From contig CALAEV010000015.1 in NCBI GenBank assembly GCA_937892525.1, positions 1 to 64,000 on the forward strand: DNA of 64,000 bases, given 5' to 3'. Under the pieces are notes generated by a model. It made no database searches. It saw only the letters and a program-made list of their open reading frames with translations, and had not been told where the DNA came from. Numbering within the stretch: position 1 is the stretch's first letter; each line of letters starts with the position of its first letter. Shown here in pieces: positions 43,478-53,575 of the stretch. A program made the position numbers and the translations under genes. Source of the stretch: an uncultured Clostridia bacterium (lineage in GTDB: Bacteria > Bacillota > Clostridia > Oscillospirales > Acutalibacteraceae).

Positions 43478-45549
43478 TGAGTTTTGAAATTATGTCAAGT
43501 CCTATGAATATAGGCACTTGTGAAATAAAAAATAGAATTGTTCTTCCACCAATGCTTATGGGGTTTGGTCAGTTTGACGGCAGACCTACTGAAAAGTTAA
43601 TGAATTACTATGAGGAAAGGGCAAAAGGTGGTTGTGGTCTTATTATGACCGAAATCACAAGGGTTAACGACCAGACAGGTTCGGCAGCATTTGCTCAACT
43701 TGCAGCAAGTCACGATTATCACATTGAGCCACTTCGCGAATTGGCAAAACGAGTACAACGTCATGGTGCAAAAATATTTGTGCAGTTGCATCACCCAGGA
43801 CGACAAAATGTAGGTCTTTTGGTTGGTACAGTACCGTTAAGCATTCAACTTGAAAAGCTTACAAAAGGTGTTTATGGTAAACTCCTTTATAAAATGACAC
43901 CTGCTATTGGTCCAACACTACTAAAAAACGATATCGTTCCATCAAGCGTTGCTCCATCAAAATGTCCCCCTGCATACTTTGCAGCAGGTCGTGTTCGTGC
44001 TTTAAGATATAAAGAAATCAAAGAGCTTGAGCAGAACTTTATTGATGCTGCTGAAAGAGTAAAAAAAGCAGGTTGTGACGGTGTTGAACTTCACGCATCA
44101 CATGGTTATCTTTTACAGCAATTCTTAAGTCCATATACAAACCAGAGAACTGACGAATACGGTGGAAATCTTGAAAACAGAATGAGATTTTTGCTTAACA
44201 TTCTTCGTGGTATCAAAGAAAAATGTGGAAAAGATTTTCCAGTTGTTGTTCGTCTTACTGCTGACGAATGTTATGAAATGGTAGGTCAGAAAGGCAAAGG
44301 ATACACACTTGAAGATGGTATAAAAATTGCAAAAGCACTTGAAGAAAATGGCGCAGATGCTATTGATGTTTCTTCAGCAGGCTATGATGCTTTCAACTAC
44401 TGGCTTGAACCTGTTTCATTTGAGCCGGGATGGAGAAAATATATGGCAAAAGCCATTAAAGATGCTGTATCAATTCCTGTTATGGCTGCAAACCTTATTC
44501 GTTCACCTGAACAGGCAGAACAACAACTTAAAGACGGTGTTCAAGACTTTGTTTCTCTTGGACGTCCACAGATTGCAGACCCATATTGGGCAGAGAAGGC
44601 TCTTAATGGAGGAGTAATCAAACGTTGTATTTGTTGTCTTAACTGTATTGAGTCAATGCAGAATAACGCGTATATCGGCTCACACGGTGAATGTTCTGTT
44701 AATCCATTTGTAGGTCACGAAAGCGAAGAACTAAAAAAAGATGGTAACGGAAGAAGTATTGCGGTTATAGGTGCTGGTCCTGCAGGGCTTATGGCATCAG
44801 AAATTCTTGCAAGGCGTGGATTTAATGTTACTCTCTTTGAAAAACAAGAAAAAGTAGGCGGACAAATAATTCTTGCTGCTGCACCACCTAAAAAAGACAA
44901 AACAATGTGGTTTGTTGATGACTTAGTTTCAACTTGCAAAGAGTTGGGCGTAAATATCCTTCTTAACACTCCTGCAACTGTTGAAAAAATCAAAGAGCTT
45001 AATCCTTGTACAGTAGTTGTTGCTACAGGTAGTAATCCAATTAAGCCAAAATTCAACGGCAGTTACGATGCAGAGAAAGTTCTCACTTTTGAAGATATTT
45101 TAAGTGGCAAAGTTACTCTTACAAATAAAAAGGTTGCACTTATCGGTTCAGGTATGACTGGACTTGAAACTGCACACACACTTATTGAAAACGGTTGTAA
45201 AGTTACAGTTGTTGAAATGGCAAAGGAAATCGCTTCCGGTACTTGGATGCAGCACAAAGATGATGTTATGCCACATCTTGAAAAAGCAGACACCAAGTTT
45301 ATGCTGGGCGAAAAGCTTTGTGAAATCAATGATGGTTACATAATCACAGAAAATGTGAAAACAAAACAGACAACAAAGGTTGATACTGAATTCGTCGTAC
45401 TTGCTCTTGGTTCAAGACCTGACAACGCACTTGTAAATGAACTTAAATCTAACGGATTTAACCCATTTATAATCGGTGATGCACAAAAAGTCGGCAGAAT
45501 TGCAGATGCAACAAAAGATGCTTACAAAGTTGCAATTTCAATTAAATAA
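43477..45549 (+). CDS. Old Yellow Enzyme-type NADH:flavin oxidoreductase, Fe-S/FAD
   Basis: 690 residues, same domain order as the enzyme at 5658 but clearly diverged. FMN barrel: GTCEIKNRIVLPPMLMGFG, QLHHPGRQN, GVELHASHGYLLQQFLSPY. Fe-S motif CICCLNCI near residue 384, then CSVNP. FAD motif VIGAGPAGLMAS (about 430) and NAD motif LIGSGMTGLETA (about 553). Closest types are 2-enoate reductase and the bile-acid/steroid ene-reductases; translationally coupled to an SDR. Terminated by a strong hairpin. Confidence 0.9.
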   Translation: MSFEIMSSPMNIGTCEIKNRIVLPPMLMGFGQFDGRPTEKLMNYYEERAKGGCGLIMTEITRVNDQTGSAAFAQLAASHDYHIEPLRELAKRVQRHGAKIFVQLHHPGRQNVGLLVGTVPLSIQLEKLTKGVYGKLLYKMTPAIGPTLLKNDIVPSSVAPSKCPPAYFAAGRVRALRYKEIKELEQNFIDAAERVKKAGCDGVELHASHGYLLQQFLSPYTNQRTDEYGGNLENRMRFLLNILRGIKEKCGKDFPVVVRLTADECYEMVGQKGKGYTLEDGIKIAKALEENGADAIDVSSAGYDAFNYWLEPVSFEPGWRKYMAKAIKDAVSIPVMAANLIRSPEQAEQQLKDGVQDFVSLGRPQIADPYWAEKALNGGVIKRCICCLNCIESMQNNAYIGSHGECSVNPFVGHESEELKKDGNGRSIAVIGAGPAGLMASEILARRGFNVTLFEKQEKVGGQIILAAAPPKKDKTMWFVDDLVSTCKELGVNILLNTPATVEKIKELNPCTVVVATGSNPIKPKFNGSYDAEKVLTFEDILSGKVTLTNKKVALIGSGMTGLETAHTLIENGCKVTVVEMAKEIASGTWMQHKDDVMPHLEKADTKFMLGEKLCEINDGYIITENVKTKQTTKVDTEFVVLALGSRPDNALVNELKSNGFNPFIIGDAQKVGRIADATKDAYKVAISIK

Positions 45550-45554
45550 AACAA

Positions 45555-45583
45555 AAAGGACGATTCGTAACGAATCGTCCTTT
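45555..45583 (+). terminator. Terminator of the SDR-OYE operon
   Basis: AAAGGACGATTCG (45555-45567) and CGAATCGTCCTTT (45571-45583) form a perfect 13-bp stem with a 3-base loop. The GATTCG core resembles the dispersed palindromes elsewhere in the window. Confidence 0.85.
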
Positions 45584-45616
45584 GCTTTTGTAGGCGTGGA
45601 AACCTACGAATACACG

Positions 45617-46087
45617 CTATTCAATTAGTTTTGAAACTTCAACCCATTCTTTGTAGTTTGAGTATTTCTCGAGTTCAGGTATTGTAAGCTCAATAGCACT
45701 ATTTGAGCCACCAACTGCAGGGAAAACAGTCTGGAATCGTTTCATTGATGTATCAAGATAAACATCTACACCGTCTTTAATACCGAATGGGCAAACGCCA
45801 CCGATTTGATGACCTACATATTCTTCTAACTGGTCAGGTGACATCATTTTAGCTTTTGTATGGAAGAAACCCTTGTATTTTGAGTTATCAACCTTAACGT
45901 CGCCAGCCATAAGAATAAGAATTGGTTGTTCACCTACCATAAACGAGAGAGTTTTTGCAATTCTTGCACCCTCAACGCCTAAAGCCTGTGCTGCAAGTTC
46001 AACAGTTGCGCTTGAAACCTCAAATTCCTGCACTCTGTCTTCCATACCGAACTGACGGAAATACTCTCTGCCTTTTTCAATAGACAT
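45617..46087 (-). CDS. YbaK/EbsC family aminoacyl-tRNA deacylase
   Basis: 156 residues, single YbaK/ProX domain. Recognisable parts: EVSSATVELAAQALGVEGARIAKTLSF, the catalytic-lysine region, and IGGVCPFGIKDGVDVYLD with a GGSNSAIELT end. The family hydrolyses mischarged tRNAs such as Cys-tRNA(Pro). An AAGGAATGATTAAAT ribosome site precedes the ATG. It is downstream of iolG on the same strand but separated by a hairpin, so it is probably not part of inositol catabolism. Confidence 0.9.
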   Translation of the reverse strand: MSIEKGREYFRQFGMEDRVQEFEVSSATVELAAQALGVEGARIAKTLSFMVGEQPILILMAGDVKVDNSKYKGFFHTKAKMMSPDQLEEYVGHQIGGVCPFGIKDGVDVYLDTSMKRFQTVFPAVGGSNSAIELTIPELEKYSNYKEWVEVSKLIE

Positions 46088-46110
46088 ATTTAATCATTCC
46101 TTAAAAATAT

Positions 46111-46129
46111 GGGCGAGTTGAACTCGCCC
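46111..46129 (-). terminator. Terminator at the end of the iol operon
   Basis: GGGCGAGTT (46111-46119) and AACTCGCCC (46121-46129); minus strand continues ATATTTTTAA. It follows the iolG stop codon directly. Confidence 0.75.
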
Positions 46130-46139
46130 AATTTGTTTT

Positions 46140-47147
46140 TTAGTTAATTTCTGAAAGTTTAACAGGTCTGCCTTCATTTGCTGATTTTTCAGCAGCAAGA
46201 GCAATCTTAACTGACTGTAAACCTGCGTGGATACCAACAGGAGTTTCCTTGTTGTTTACACAGCAGTCAACAAACTGTCTAACTTCTTCTGCGAAGCTAC
46301 CCATATATCTTTCAAGGAAGAAATAGAGTGGTTTTTCGCCTGTTACACCGTTAGCATCTGCAACAACTGCAGTTGAAAGTGTGTCGTTAGCAGTTGCAAC
46401 CATACCCTTTGAGCCGAAAAGTTCTGCTCTTTGGTCATAGCCGTACATAGCCTGACGAGAGTTGTCGATAACTGCAAGAGCACCGTTAGCCATTTTCATT
46501 GAGATAATAGCTGTGTCGAAATCGCCATATTCACGGATTGATGGGTTAATAAGAGCGTCTGCGTAAACATAAAGCTCTTCAACATCGCTGTTTGTAAGGA
46601 AGCAAGCCATATCGAAATCGTGAATTGTCATATCAAGGAAAATGCTTGCTGCACAGTAGCCAACAGGTGGTGCCTGTGGGTCGCGTGATGTGATTTTAAG
46701 AATCTGTGCTTCGCCGATTTTGCCTTCGTCATAAGCTTTTCTAACTGCTGCGAAGTTGTGGTCAAAACGACGGTTGAAACCAACCTGGAATTTGCAATCA
46801 GGATGAGCTTTGAGAGCGTCTGCGATTTCAAGAATCTTATCAACTGTGTTTGCAAGTGGTTTTTCACAGAAAACGTGTTTGCCTGCATTGATTGCTTCAA
46901 TAGAAATTGGAGCGTGAGTGTCAGTTGATGAGCAAACAAGAACTGCGTCAATGTCAGCGTCTTCAATGATTTTTGTGTAATCTGTGTAGATTTTCTGGAC
47001 TCCAAAACCTTCACAGAATGCACGAGTTTCGTCATTCATAAATGGGTCTGCAATAGCAACAACTTCAGCACCCTTTACGTGATATGAAATTGATTCAAGG
47101 TGCACTTTACCAATACGGCCTGCACCGATAATACCGATTTTAAGCAT
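46140..47147 (-). CDS. iolG: myo-Inositol 2-dehydrogenase
   Basis: 335 residues of the GFO/IDH/MocA family. NAD motif IIGAGRIGKVHLES at the start, EKPLANTVDKI holding the catalytic Lys, and DMTIHDFDMACFL with the Asp/His pair. It oxidises myo-inositol to 2-keto-myo-inositol (scyllo-inosose). Assignment is secured by the iolA/E/D/B/C/J neighbours. It is the last gene of the cluster, with a 221-base repeat-filled gap to iolA. Confidence 0.93.
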   Translation of the reverse strand: MLKIGIIGAGRIGKVHLESISYHVKGAEVVAIADPFMNDETRAFCEGFGVQKIYTDYTKIIEDADIDAVLVCSSTDTHAPISIEAINAGKHVFCEKPLANTVDKILEIADALKAHPDCKFQVGFNRRFDHNFAAVRKAYDEGKIGEAQILKITSRDPQAPPVGYCAASIFLDMTIHDFDMACFLTNSDVEELYVYADALINPSIREYGDFDTAIISMKMANGALAVIDNSRQAMYGYDQRAELFGSKGMVATANDTLSTAVVADANGVTGEKPLYFFLERYMGSFAEEVRQFVDCCVNNKETPVGIHAGLQSVKIALAAEKSANEGRPVKLSEIN

Positions 47148-47175
47148 AATAATTTCTCCTTTTGTGATTATATAA

Positions 47176-47203
47176 CGGGTCGTCGAGGACGCCGACCCCT
47201 ACG
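47176..47203. repeat. GGGTCG...CGACCC palindromic repeat, copy 1
   Basis: ACGGGTCGTCGAGGACGCCGACCCCTACGAATA is present here and again at 48915 in nearly identical form; quoted here only by its ends ACGGGTCG and CGACCCCTACG. Part of the CCCCTAC-ended palindrome family. Confidence 0.75.
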
Positions 47204-47264
47204 AATATACATTTTTAAGAATTTGTAGGATTTTTCTTGCAAGACAATATAATAATATAATCCC

Positions 47265-47370
47265 ACAAATTTTTAGGTATTTTTCTGTTTAACAAGGCTT
47301 GCGAGCGAAGGCGTATGTGAGATACTCCGAGCGAGCGTAACGAAGTTAAACGGGAAAAGACCAAAAATTT
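47265..47370. repeat. About 100-bp interspersed repeat downstream of iolA, copy 1
   Basis: Runs from TTTTTAGGTATTTT through GTTTAACAAGGCTTGCGAGC and GATACTCCGAGCGAGCGTAA to AAGTTAAACGGGAAAAGACC, ending exactly at the iolA stop codon. GTTTAAC and GTTAAAC are inverted near the two ends. The copy at 49112-49217 is almost identical and ends at the iolE stop codon. Confidence 0.8.
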
Positions 47371-48877
47371 ATATAGTACCATCCCATGTTGATACGGTTG
47401 TATTTGTCTTTTCTTCTTCATCAAACCAGTGAGTTGTAACTGCTTTTGATTCTGTGTAGAAACGGTATGCGTCTTTACCTAAGCAGTGTAAATCGCCGAA
47501 GAATGACTGCTTATGACCTGAGAATGGGAAGAAACCAACAGGAACAGGAATACCAACGTTAATACCAACCTGACCACCGTCTGTGTAACGAGCAAACTGA
47601 CGTGCAAAGTAACCACTCTGAGTGTAAATAACTGAGCCGTTTGCGTATGGGTTGTCGTTCATAATCTTAAGGCCTTCTTCAAAGTTCTTGCAACGCTTAA
47701 TGCAAAGAACCGGTCCGAATACTTCTTCGTCGCCGATTGTCATATCAGCTGTAACCTTATCAAAGATTGTAGGTCCGATAAAGTAACCGTTTTCATAGCC
47801 CTCAACCTTAACATCGCGACCGTCAAGAACAAGTTCTGCACCTTCGTCAATACCCTTTTGAATATCAGCAAGAACTTCTTCATAGTGCTTCTTATATGTA
47901 ATTGGTCCGAGTTTTGATGTCTTTTCCCAAGATGGACCAACTTTAATATTCTTTGCTTGTTTTACAAGTTCAGCAACAAACTTGTCTGCGATTGCTTCTT
48001 CAACAACACAGCAAGTAAGAGCCATACAACGCTGACCTGCACAGCCGTAAGCAGAGTTAATAACACCTGCTACTGTTCTTTCGAGTGCACAGTCTGACAT
48101 AACAAGAGCGTGGTTTTTAGCTTGGGTCAGAGCCTGACAACGCTTGCCTGCAGCTGCTGCACGAGAATAAACCTTAAGACCAACAGGAGTTGAACCTACA
48201 AATGTGATACCTTTAACGTCAGGGTGGTCAAGGATTGTGTTTACTTCGTTTCTTGAGCAAGTGATAACATTGATAACACCGTCAGGAACACCTGCTTCTT
48301 TATAGATAGCAGCAAATTTCATTGCTGTTTTTGGTGTAAGTGATGCTGCTTTAAGCACCATTGTATTACCTGTTGCAATACAAGTTGGAGCCATCCAACC
48401 AAATGGAATCATTGCAGGGAAGTTAACAGGAACAATACCTGCAAAAACACCGAGTGGTTCACGGTATTTAACTGTGTCATAACCTGAAGAAGCGTCCATA
48501 AGGCTTTCACCCATCATAAGAGATGGAACCTGAGTTGCAAGTTCTGTACCCTCTTTTGCTTTGAGAACGTCGCCTTCTGCTTCGCCCCAAACTTTACCGT
48601 TTTCACAAGCAACGCACATTGTAAGTTCTTCCATATCGCGAATAATAAGTTCACGGATTTTGTAAAGAATTTGTGCTCTCTTGATTGCAGGAGTTGCTCT
48701 CCAGCCCGGATATGCTTTCTTTGCTGCCTCGATTGCTTCGAGAACTTCGTCATTTGTACAGCAAGGTGCTTGACCTACTACTTCACCTGTGCTTGGATTG
48801 TGAAGGTCATACCAAACATCAGTTTTTGAATCTTTGAACTGACCGTTCACAAAATATTGTAATTTTTCTACTGCCAT
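47369..48877 (-). CDS. iolA: Methylmalonate-semialdehyde dehydrogenase (CoA-acylating)
   Basis: 502 residues of the aldehyde dehydrogenase superfamily. NAD-binding FVGSTPVGLKVYSRAA, catalytic Cys about residue 283 in YGCAGQRCMALTCC, and DEEVFGPVLCI near the end match MMSDH/IolA. It converts malonate semialdehyde to acetyl-CoA and CO2, the last inositol step. An AAAAGGAGAAAA ribosome site precedes the ATG. Repeats occupy both flanking gaps, yet the strand and order keep it within the iol cluster. Confidence 0.93.
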   Translation of the reverse strand: MAVEKLQYFVNGQFKDSKTDVWYDLHNPSTGEVVGQAPCCTNDEVLEAIEAAKKAYPGWRATPAIKRAQILYKIRELIIRDMEELTMCVACENGKVWGEAEGDVLKAKEGTELATQVPSLMMGESLMDASSGYDTVKYREPLGVFAGIVPVNFPAMIPFGWMAPTCIATGNTMVLKAASLTPKTAMKFAAIYKEAGVPDGVINVITCSRNEVNTILDHPDVKGITFVGSTPVGLKVYSRAAAAGKRCQALTQAKNHALVMSDCALERTVAGVINSAYGCAGQRCMALTCCVVEEAIADKFVAELVKQAKNIKVGPSWEKTSKLGPITYKKHYEEVLADIQKGIDEGAELVLDGRDVKVEGYENGYFIGPTIFDKVTADMTIGDEEVFGPVLCIKRCKNFEEGLKIMNDNPYANGSVIYTQSGYFARQFARYTDGGQVGINVGIPVPVGFFPFSGHKQSFFGDLHCLGKDAYRFYTESKAVTTHWFDEEEKTNTTVSTWDGTI

Positions 48878-48915
48878 ATTTATTTTCTCCTTTTGGGATT
48901 GATTACATTTTTATA

Positions 48916-48943
48916 CGGGTCGTCGAGGACGCCGACCCCTACG
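48916..48943. repeat. GGGTCG...CGACCC palindromic repeat, copy 2
   Basis: Second copy of the 47176 palindrome, with the same CCCCTACGAATA edge, placed upstream of iolA just as copy 1 lies upstream of iolG. Followed by a degenerate AATTTGTAGGATTTTTCTTG unit (48992-49020) that also occurs at 47220 and 49083. Confidence 0.75.
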
Positions 48944-49111
48944 AATAACATTTTTAGTTTGTAGTTTTTGTAAACCAACGAAAACCTACAAATTTGTAGG
49001 ATTTTTCTTGCAAGACAATGTGGCAAAGCCCTACATAATATGTAGATAATTTTTCGTTAGACAAGGCACGAAAACCACCAATAATTTGTTGGATTTTTCT
49101 TGCAAGACTAC

Positions 49112-49217
49112 CCTACAAATTTTTAGGTATTTTTTCGTTTAACAAGGCTTGCGAGCGACGGCGTATGAAGATACTCCGAGCGAGCGTAACGAAGTTAAAC
49201 GGGAAAAGACCAAAAAT
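49112..49217. repeat. About 100-bp interspersed repeat downstream of iolE, copy 2
   Basis: Same unit as 47265-47370 (differences in a few positions, such as GCGACGGCGTATGA for GCGAAGGCGTATGT). Its right end GGGAAAAGACCAAAAATTAA includes the iolE stop codon. The 338-base iolE-iolA gap holds only such repeats. Confidence 0.8.
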
Positions 49218-50110
49218 TAAAGTCCGGATACCTCGTTGATGTATTTGCGTGCTTTAAGTGCATATTCAAATGGGTTTGCGATAGCTGGGTCTTGCTCTGC
49301 TTCAACAAGAACATAACCTTCGTAGCCTGTTTCTTCAAGAACATCGAATACTGGTTTGAAATCGATTACGCCGTCGCCTGGTACTGTGAATGCACCTGCG
49401 CGAACGCCTTGTAAGAAGCTCATTTTTTCTGCCTTAACTTTTGCTACAACGTCAGGACGAATATCTTTAAGATGTACGTGACGGATTCTCTTTGCATATT
49501 TCTTAAGAACTGCCATATAATCTTCGCCACAATATGCAAGGTGGCCTGTATCGAAAAGAAGACCGAAGAGCTCAGGGTCTGTGTTTTCCATCATTCTGTC
49601 AATTTCAGCAGCTGTCTGAACAACTGTACCCATGTGATGGTGGAAGCAAAGAGCGATGCCCATATCTTTTGCAACTTTACCAAGCTTGTTGATGCCTGTG
49701 CAAAGCATATCCCATTCTTCGTCATTCATAACATATTTATCATCAAAAATTGAAAGGTCTGTACCTTGAATTGAATGGCCTTGCTCTGAAATACCAACAA
49801 CCTTTGCACCCATTTCTTTAAGGAATGTAATGTGCTCGATAAAGTCCTTTTCAACTTCTTCGTAAGGTTTTGTAATAAGGAAACTTGAGAACCAAGCATT
49901 GCAAATCTGCATACCACGAAGTTCAAGTGCTTTTTTAAGAACTTTTGTATCTCTTGGGTACTTGTTACCAACTTCACAACCTGTGAAACCTGCAAGTGCC
50001 ATTTCAGAAATGCATTGTTCAAATGTGTTTTCTGCACCAAGGTCAGGCATATCGTCATTTGTCCAAGCGATAGGTGCAATACCGAGTTTTACTTTTGACT
50101 TATCTAACAT
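49217..50110 (-). CDS. iolE: myo-Inosose-2 dehydratase
   Basis: 297 residues of the xylose-isomerase-like TIM barrel family with IolE hallmarks: [19 protein letters not shown] at the start, [33 protein letters not shown] and [12 protein letters not shown]. It dehydrates scyllo-inosose to 3D-(3,5/4)-trihydroxycyclohexane-1,2-dione. One base separates it from the iolD stop, so the two are translated together. Confidence 0.95.
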   Translation of the reverse strand: MLDKSKVKLGIAPIAWTNDDMPDLGAENTFEQCISEMALAGFTGCEVGNKYPRDTKVLKKALELRGMQICNAWFSSFLITKPYEEVEKDFIEHITFLKEMGAKVVGISEQGHSIQGTDLSIFDDKYVMNDEEWDMLCTGINKLGKVAKDMGIALCFHHHMGTVVQTAAEIDRMMENTDPELFGLLFDTGHLAYCGEDYMAVLKKYAKRIRHVHLKDIRPDVVAKVKAEKMSFLQGVRAGAFTVPGDGVIDFKPVFDVLEETGYEGYVLVEAEQDPAIANPFEYALKARKYINEVSGL

Positions 50111-50111
50111 A

Positions 50112-52031
50112 TCAATATCTCCTTGCTTTGTTTTTATTTTCTTCCTTCTCGGCGAAGGCTTTGTTTACTTTTTCGTTTGTTGAAACAGATGGAACGCCTG
50201 TATGCCACCAAGCACCATAACCGTCAGTCATTGATTTTGGAAGTACTTTAATGTCAATAAGTGTTGAAACTGTCTGTTTCTGTGAATCAATAAGAGCGAA
50301 CTCTAATTCTTCCATTGTTTTTGCTGTGTATGTCTTACAACCGTAAGCTGCAGCAGCCATAGCAAAGTCAATTGGAATCAAGTCGCCGAGCAAATCGCCG
50401 TTTTCGTCACGATAACGGAACTCTGTTGCAAGATTGCCGATACCATTTGACATTTGAAGATTGTTAATACAACCAAAACCACTGTTATCGAAAAGAAGAA
50501 CATTGATTTTCTTGTTTTCCTGAATACTTGTAACAAGTTCGCTGTGAAGCATTAAGTAACTACCGTCGCCACACATAGCGTAAGATTCACACTCAGGGTG
50601 AGCCATTTTAGAGCCTAATGCACCTGCGATTTCGTAACCCATACAAGAATAACCGTATTCCATATTGTATGAATAACGCTCATCAGAAGTCCACATTCTC
50701 TGTAAACAACCAGGAAGTGAGCCAGCAGCACCTGTGCAAAGAGCATTTGCAGGAATTAACTTTCTAATCATAGCAAGAGCTGCTGTCTGTGTGATTACAC
50801 CACCGATTTTCTCAACAAATTCAGGAATTGTCTTTTCGTCGCGAGCAGAAATGAGTGGTTTAAAGTTTTCGTCATAGTTGTAATTGCTAAGGAATTCCAT
50901 TTCCTTATCCCAATCTGCTTTTGCATCTCGGATTTCAGTTGTGTATGCAGATTTATAGTTTGCTTTGCGAAGTTCGTCGCCTAAAGCGAGAATACCAAGT
51001 TTAGCATCTGCTACCATTTTAACTGCATCAAGTTTATATGCGTCAAAACGAGATGTGTTGATAGTAACCATTTTAACGTCGTCTTTGAAAAGTGACTTTG
51101 AAGCAGTTGTAAAGTCAGAGAAACGAGTACCAATACCGATTACAACATCGGCATCTTTTGCCATTACATTACCTGCAGAGTTACCTGTAACACCAAGACC
51201 ACCAAGGTTGTATTTATCAGATGAAAGGCAAGCAGTTTTACCACTTTGAGTTTCTGCAAAAGGAATGTTAAACTCTGCACAGAATTTTTCAAGTGCTTCG
51301 CCTGCTTCTGAATAACGAACGCCACCACCACAGATTACAAGTGGTTTTTTAGCATTCTTAACTACATTGAGGACATCTTCAAGTTCTTCGTTTGCCACAG
51401 GCATACGAACAATTTTATGTACGCGTTTTGCGAAGAATGAGTCAGGGTAATCGTAACTTTCGCCCTCAACATCCTGACAAAGACAAATTGCAACCGCACC
51501 TGCATTTGCTGTATCTGTAAGCACTCGCATAGCATTAATCATTGCAGACATTAACTGTTCAGGACGTGCGATTCTGTCCCAATATCTTGTAACTGCTTTA
51601 TAAGCGTCATTTGTTGTTGTAGCAAGTGAATTTTCCTGTTCAAACTGTTGAAGTACAGGGTCAGGCTGACGAGTTGAAAATGTGTCAGCAGGGAATAAAA
51701 GAAGTGGCACATTGTTAACTGTTGCAGTTGCTGCTGCAGTAATCATGTTTGCAGCGCCAGGTCCTATTGAAGATGCACAAGCGATAATCTTTCGTCTGTT
51801 GTTCATCTTTGCAAAGGCAGTTGCAACGTGAGCCATACCTTGCTCGTTTTTGCCTTGGTAAACTTTGAGTCCACCTTTGTCAGAATCAAGTGCTTCGCCA
51901 AGACCTAAAACAATACCGTGTCCGAATACTGTGAAAATACCGTCAACGAATTTTGTTTCAACGCCGTCAAAAGACACATACTGATTGTCAAGGAACTTAA
52001 CAAGTGCCTGAGCCATTGTCATTTTTGCCAT
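50112..52031 (-). CDS. iolD: 3D-(3,5/4)-trihydroxycyclohexane-1,2-dione acylhydrolase
   Basis: 639 residues, a thiamine-diphosphate enzyme of the acetolactate synthase fold. [18 protein letters not shown] in the pyrimidine-binding domain, a central Rossmann domain ([15 protein letters not shown]), and the diphosphate motif [16 protein letters not shown] ending in [13 protein letters not shown]. It hydrolyses the ring to 5-deoxy-glucuronate. Normal family length; follows iolB by 27 bases. Confidence 0.95.
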   Translation of the reverse strand: MAKMTMAQALVKFLDNQYVSFDGVETKFVDGIFTVFGHGIVLGLGEALDSDKGGLKVYQGKNEQGMAHVATAFAKMNNRRKIIACASSIGPGAANMITAAATATVNNVPLLLFPADTFSTRQPDPVLQQFEQENSLATTTNDAYKAVTRYWDRIARPEQLMSAMINAMRVLTDTANAGAVAICLCQDVEGESYDYPDSFFAKRVHKIVRMPVANEELEDVLNVVKNAKKPLVICGGGVRYSEAGEALEKFCAEFNIPFAETQSGKTACLSSDKYNLGGLGVTGNSAGNVMAKDADVVIGIGTRFSDFTTASKSLFKDDVKMVTINTSRFDAYKLDAVKMVADAKLGILALGDELRKANYKSAYTTEIRDAKADWDKEMEFLSNYNYDENFKPLISARDEKTIPEFVEKIGGVITQTAALAMIRKLIPANALCTGAAGSLPGCLQRMWTSDERYSYNMEYGYSCMGYEIAGALGSKMAHPECESYAMCGDGSYLMLHSELVTSIQENKKINVLLFDNSGFGCINNLQMSNGIGNLATEFRYRDENGDLLGDLIPIDFAMAAAAYGCKTYTAKTMEELEFALIDSQKQTVSTLIDIKVLPKSMTDGYGAWWHTGVPSVSTNEKVNKAFAEKEENKNKARRY

Positions 52032-52058
52032 AATATCATCTCCTATTAAAAGGTTTGT

Positions 52059-52826
52059 TTATAAATCCAAGAGCCATTTGTGGTCTGGGTCATCTATTCT
52101 TGTTTTAATCCAGGGGTCATTTTCTAAATGTCTAATCATCCACACATAGCACATTGAGTAACCAGGGGCAGCCACCTGCTGATGTGTTTTCATTGGTGTA
52201 ATGCAAAGCACACCTTGGTCTTCAACCTTGTAGCAGTCATCACCGTTAAATCCAACACCAAAGCCTTGTGGTTTATCAAACTCATAGTAATAAACTTCAG
52301 GTTGTGGGTGGTAATGTGGGGGGTAACTTGACCAACAACCAGGTTTGTGGATTACTTCGCCTAAAACCATATTTGAATATGGTGCATTTTCGTAGTCAAA
52401 TAATGTAAGCACTTGTCTGTGTGCTGTACCATTCCATTGGTCTTTACCGAATTCCTGTAAAATTACATTTTCAGGACTATACCAAACACAACCGAAATCG
52501 TTAGCGTTATCTGTTTGCTGAATTAAAATTCTTGAATCTGCATTTGCTGTAACTGTTACTTCATTGTTTCTTGAGAAATGAACACAATATGGTCTATCTA
52601 CAAACTGATTTTCACGCTTTGCGTTTTCTTCTCTACCATCAAAGTAGTAGGTAACATCGCCTGAAAGTAAAAGAATTGCAGTTTCGTTGAATTTATCCCA
52701 CATTGTAAATGTCTGACCTGCATCTAACACTTTTACTGTGATATTCATAAGCATATCAGCATTTTTGCCATCCATTTCACAAAGGACTTTTTCGTTATTT
52801 TCGTTAAATTTTGGATTTTCGTACAT
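52059..52826 (-). CDS. iolB: 5-Deoxy-glucuronate isomerase
   Basis: 255 residues, bicupin fold. VLDAGQTFTMWDKFNETAILLLSGDVTY in the first cupin; the metal-binding HKPGCWSSYPPHYHPQPEVYYYEF region in the second; and a PMKTHQQVAAPGY end typical of IolB. Converts 5-deoxy-glucuronate to 2-deoxy-5-keto-gluconate. Gap to iolD 27 bases. A dispersed palindromic repeat lies directly before its start. Confidence 0.95.
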   Translation of the reverse strand: MYENPKFNENNEKVLCEMDGKNADMLMNITVKVLDAGQTFTMWDKFNETAILLLSGDVTYYFDGREENAKRENQFVDRPYCVHFSRNNEVTVTANADSRILIQQTDNANDFGCVWYSPENVILQEFGKDQWNGTAHRQVLTLFDYENAPYSNMVLGEVIHKPGCWSSYPPHYHPQPEVYYYEFDKPQGFGVGFNGDDCYKVEDQGVLCITPMKTHQQVAAPGYSMCYVWMIRHLENDPWIKTRIDDPDHKWLLDL

Positions 52827-52829
52827 ATA

Positions 52830-52880
52830 TGAATCCCTCCACCGCTATCGCGGTCCCCCTCCCTTTAACAAGGGAGGCAC
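52830..52880. repeat. CCTCCCTT/AAGGGAGG palindromic repeat
   Basis: AATCCCTCC, an ACCGCTATCGCGGT palindrome, then CCTCCCTTTAACAAGGGAGG. It occupies the gap between the SanA-like gene and iolB. A related half (CCTCCCTTGTTAAAGGG) occurs at 35251, and the GAGGGAG stems of the 36605 and 63373 elements are similar. Confidence 0.7.
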
Positions 52881-52883
52881 AAA

Positions 52884-53570
52884 TTAAACTCTCTCTTTAT
52901 CGTCGGTTAATGAACCACTTGCACTTATTGGTATTGCTTCGCCTAAATATGTTGGTTCAGGTTGAATTTCACAATAGAAAAGGTCTTTTACTCTTGCGAG
53001 CCATTCTCTCATATTGTTATAAAAACCATATTGCATTTTGTCGGCAGCCACGCCATAAGCATCTATACCCAATTTACGAGCATCATAAATTGAACGATAC
53101 AAATGGTATTTTTGAGTAACGATTACCATTTTTTCTACCTGAAAAACATCGCGAGCACGATACATTGACTCATAGGTTGAAAGCCCTGCGTGGTCCATAA
53201 ACACATTATCGGCAGGCACGCCTGCTTCAATAGCACAGTCTTTCATAATATTCACTTCGTCATATTCTTCACGTGCGTGGTCGCCTGTCATAAGAATACG
53301 GTCCGTACAGCCTGTGAAATATACATCAATGCCAAAATCCAGTCTTTCTTGGAGCATTGGCGATGGCTCTGTACCCCAGATGCCTGCACCCATAATCATT
53401 ACACAATCAAAATCGTATTCGCCAACTTCGTCCATTGTGAGAATATACTCATCCACATAAGACACCATATAAATATTTATGCCTGCGACTGCTATTCCCA
53501 CTAAAAGAAACACGCAAAGTACTGTGGCTATTATTCGTTTGAAGATTTTGTTCTTAAATAACTTTTTCAT
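52884..53570 (-). CDS. SanA/YdcF-like DUF218 membrane protein
   Basis: 228 residues. A basic start and one N-terminal transmembrane helix precede a DUF218 fold: CVMIMGAGIWGTEPSPMLQERLD, ILMTGDHAREEYDEVNIM, NVFMDHAGLSTYESM and VTQKYHLYRSIYDARKLG. This matches SanA of enteric bacteria (envelope barrier, vancomycin exclusion). The ATG at 53570 is six bases after the stop of the lipoprotein gene but has a weak ribosome site. The gene interrupts the iol cluster and probably acts in cell-envelope upkeep. Confidence 0.85.
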   Translation of the reverse strand: MKKLFKNKIFKRIIATVLCVFLLVGIAVAGINIYMVSYVDEYILTMDEVGEYDFDCVMIMGAGIWGTEPSPMLQERLDFGIDVYFTGCTDRILMTGDHAREEYDEVNIMKDCAIEAGVPADNVFMDHAGLSTYESMYRARDVFQVEKMVIVTQKYHLYRSIYDARKLGIDAYGVAADKMQYGFYNNMREWLARVKDLFYCEIQPEPTYLGEAIPISASGSLTDDKERV

Positions 53571-53575
53571 ATCTT

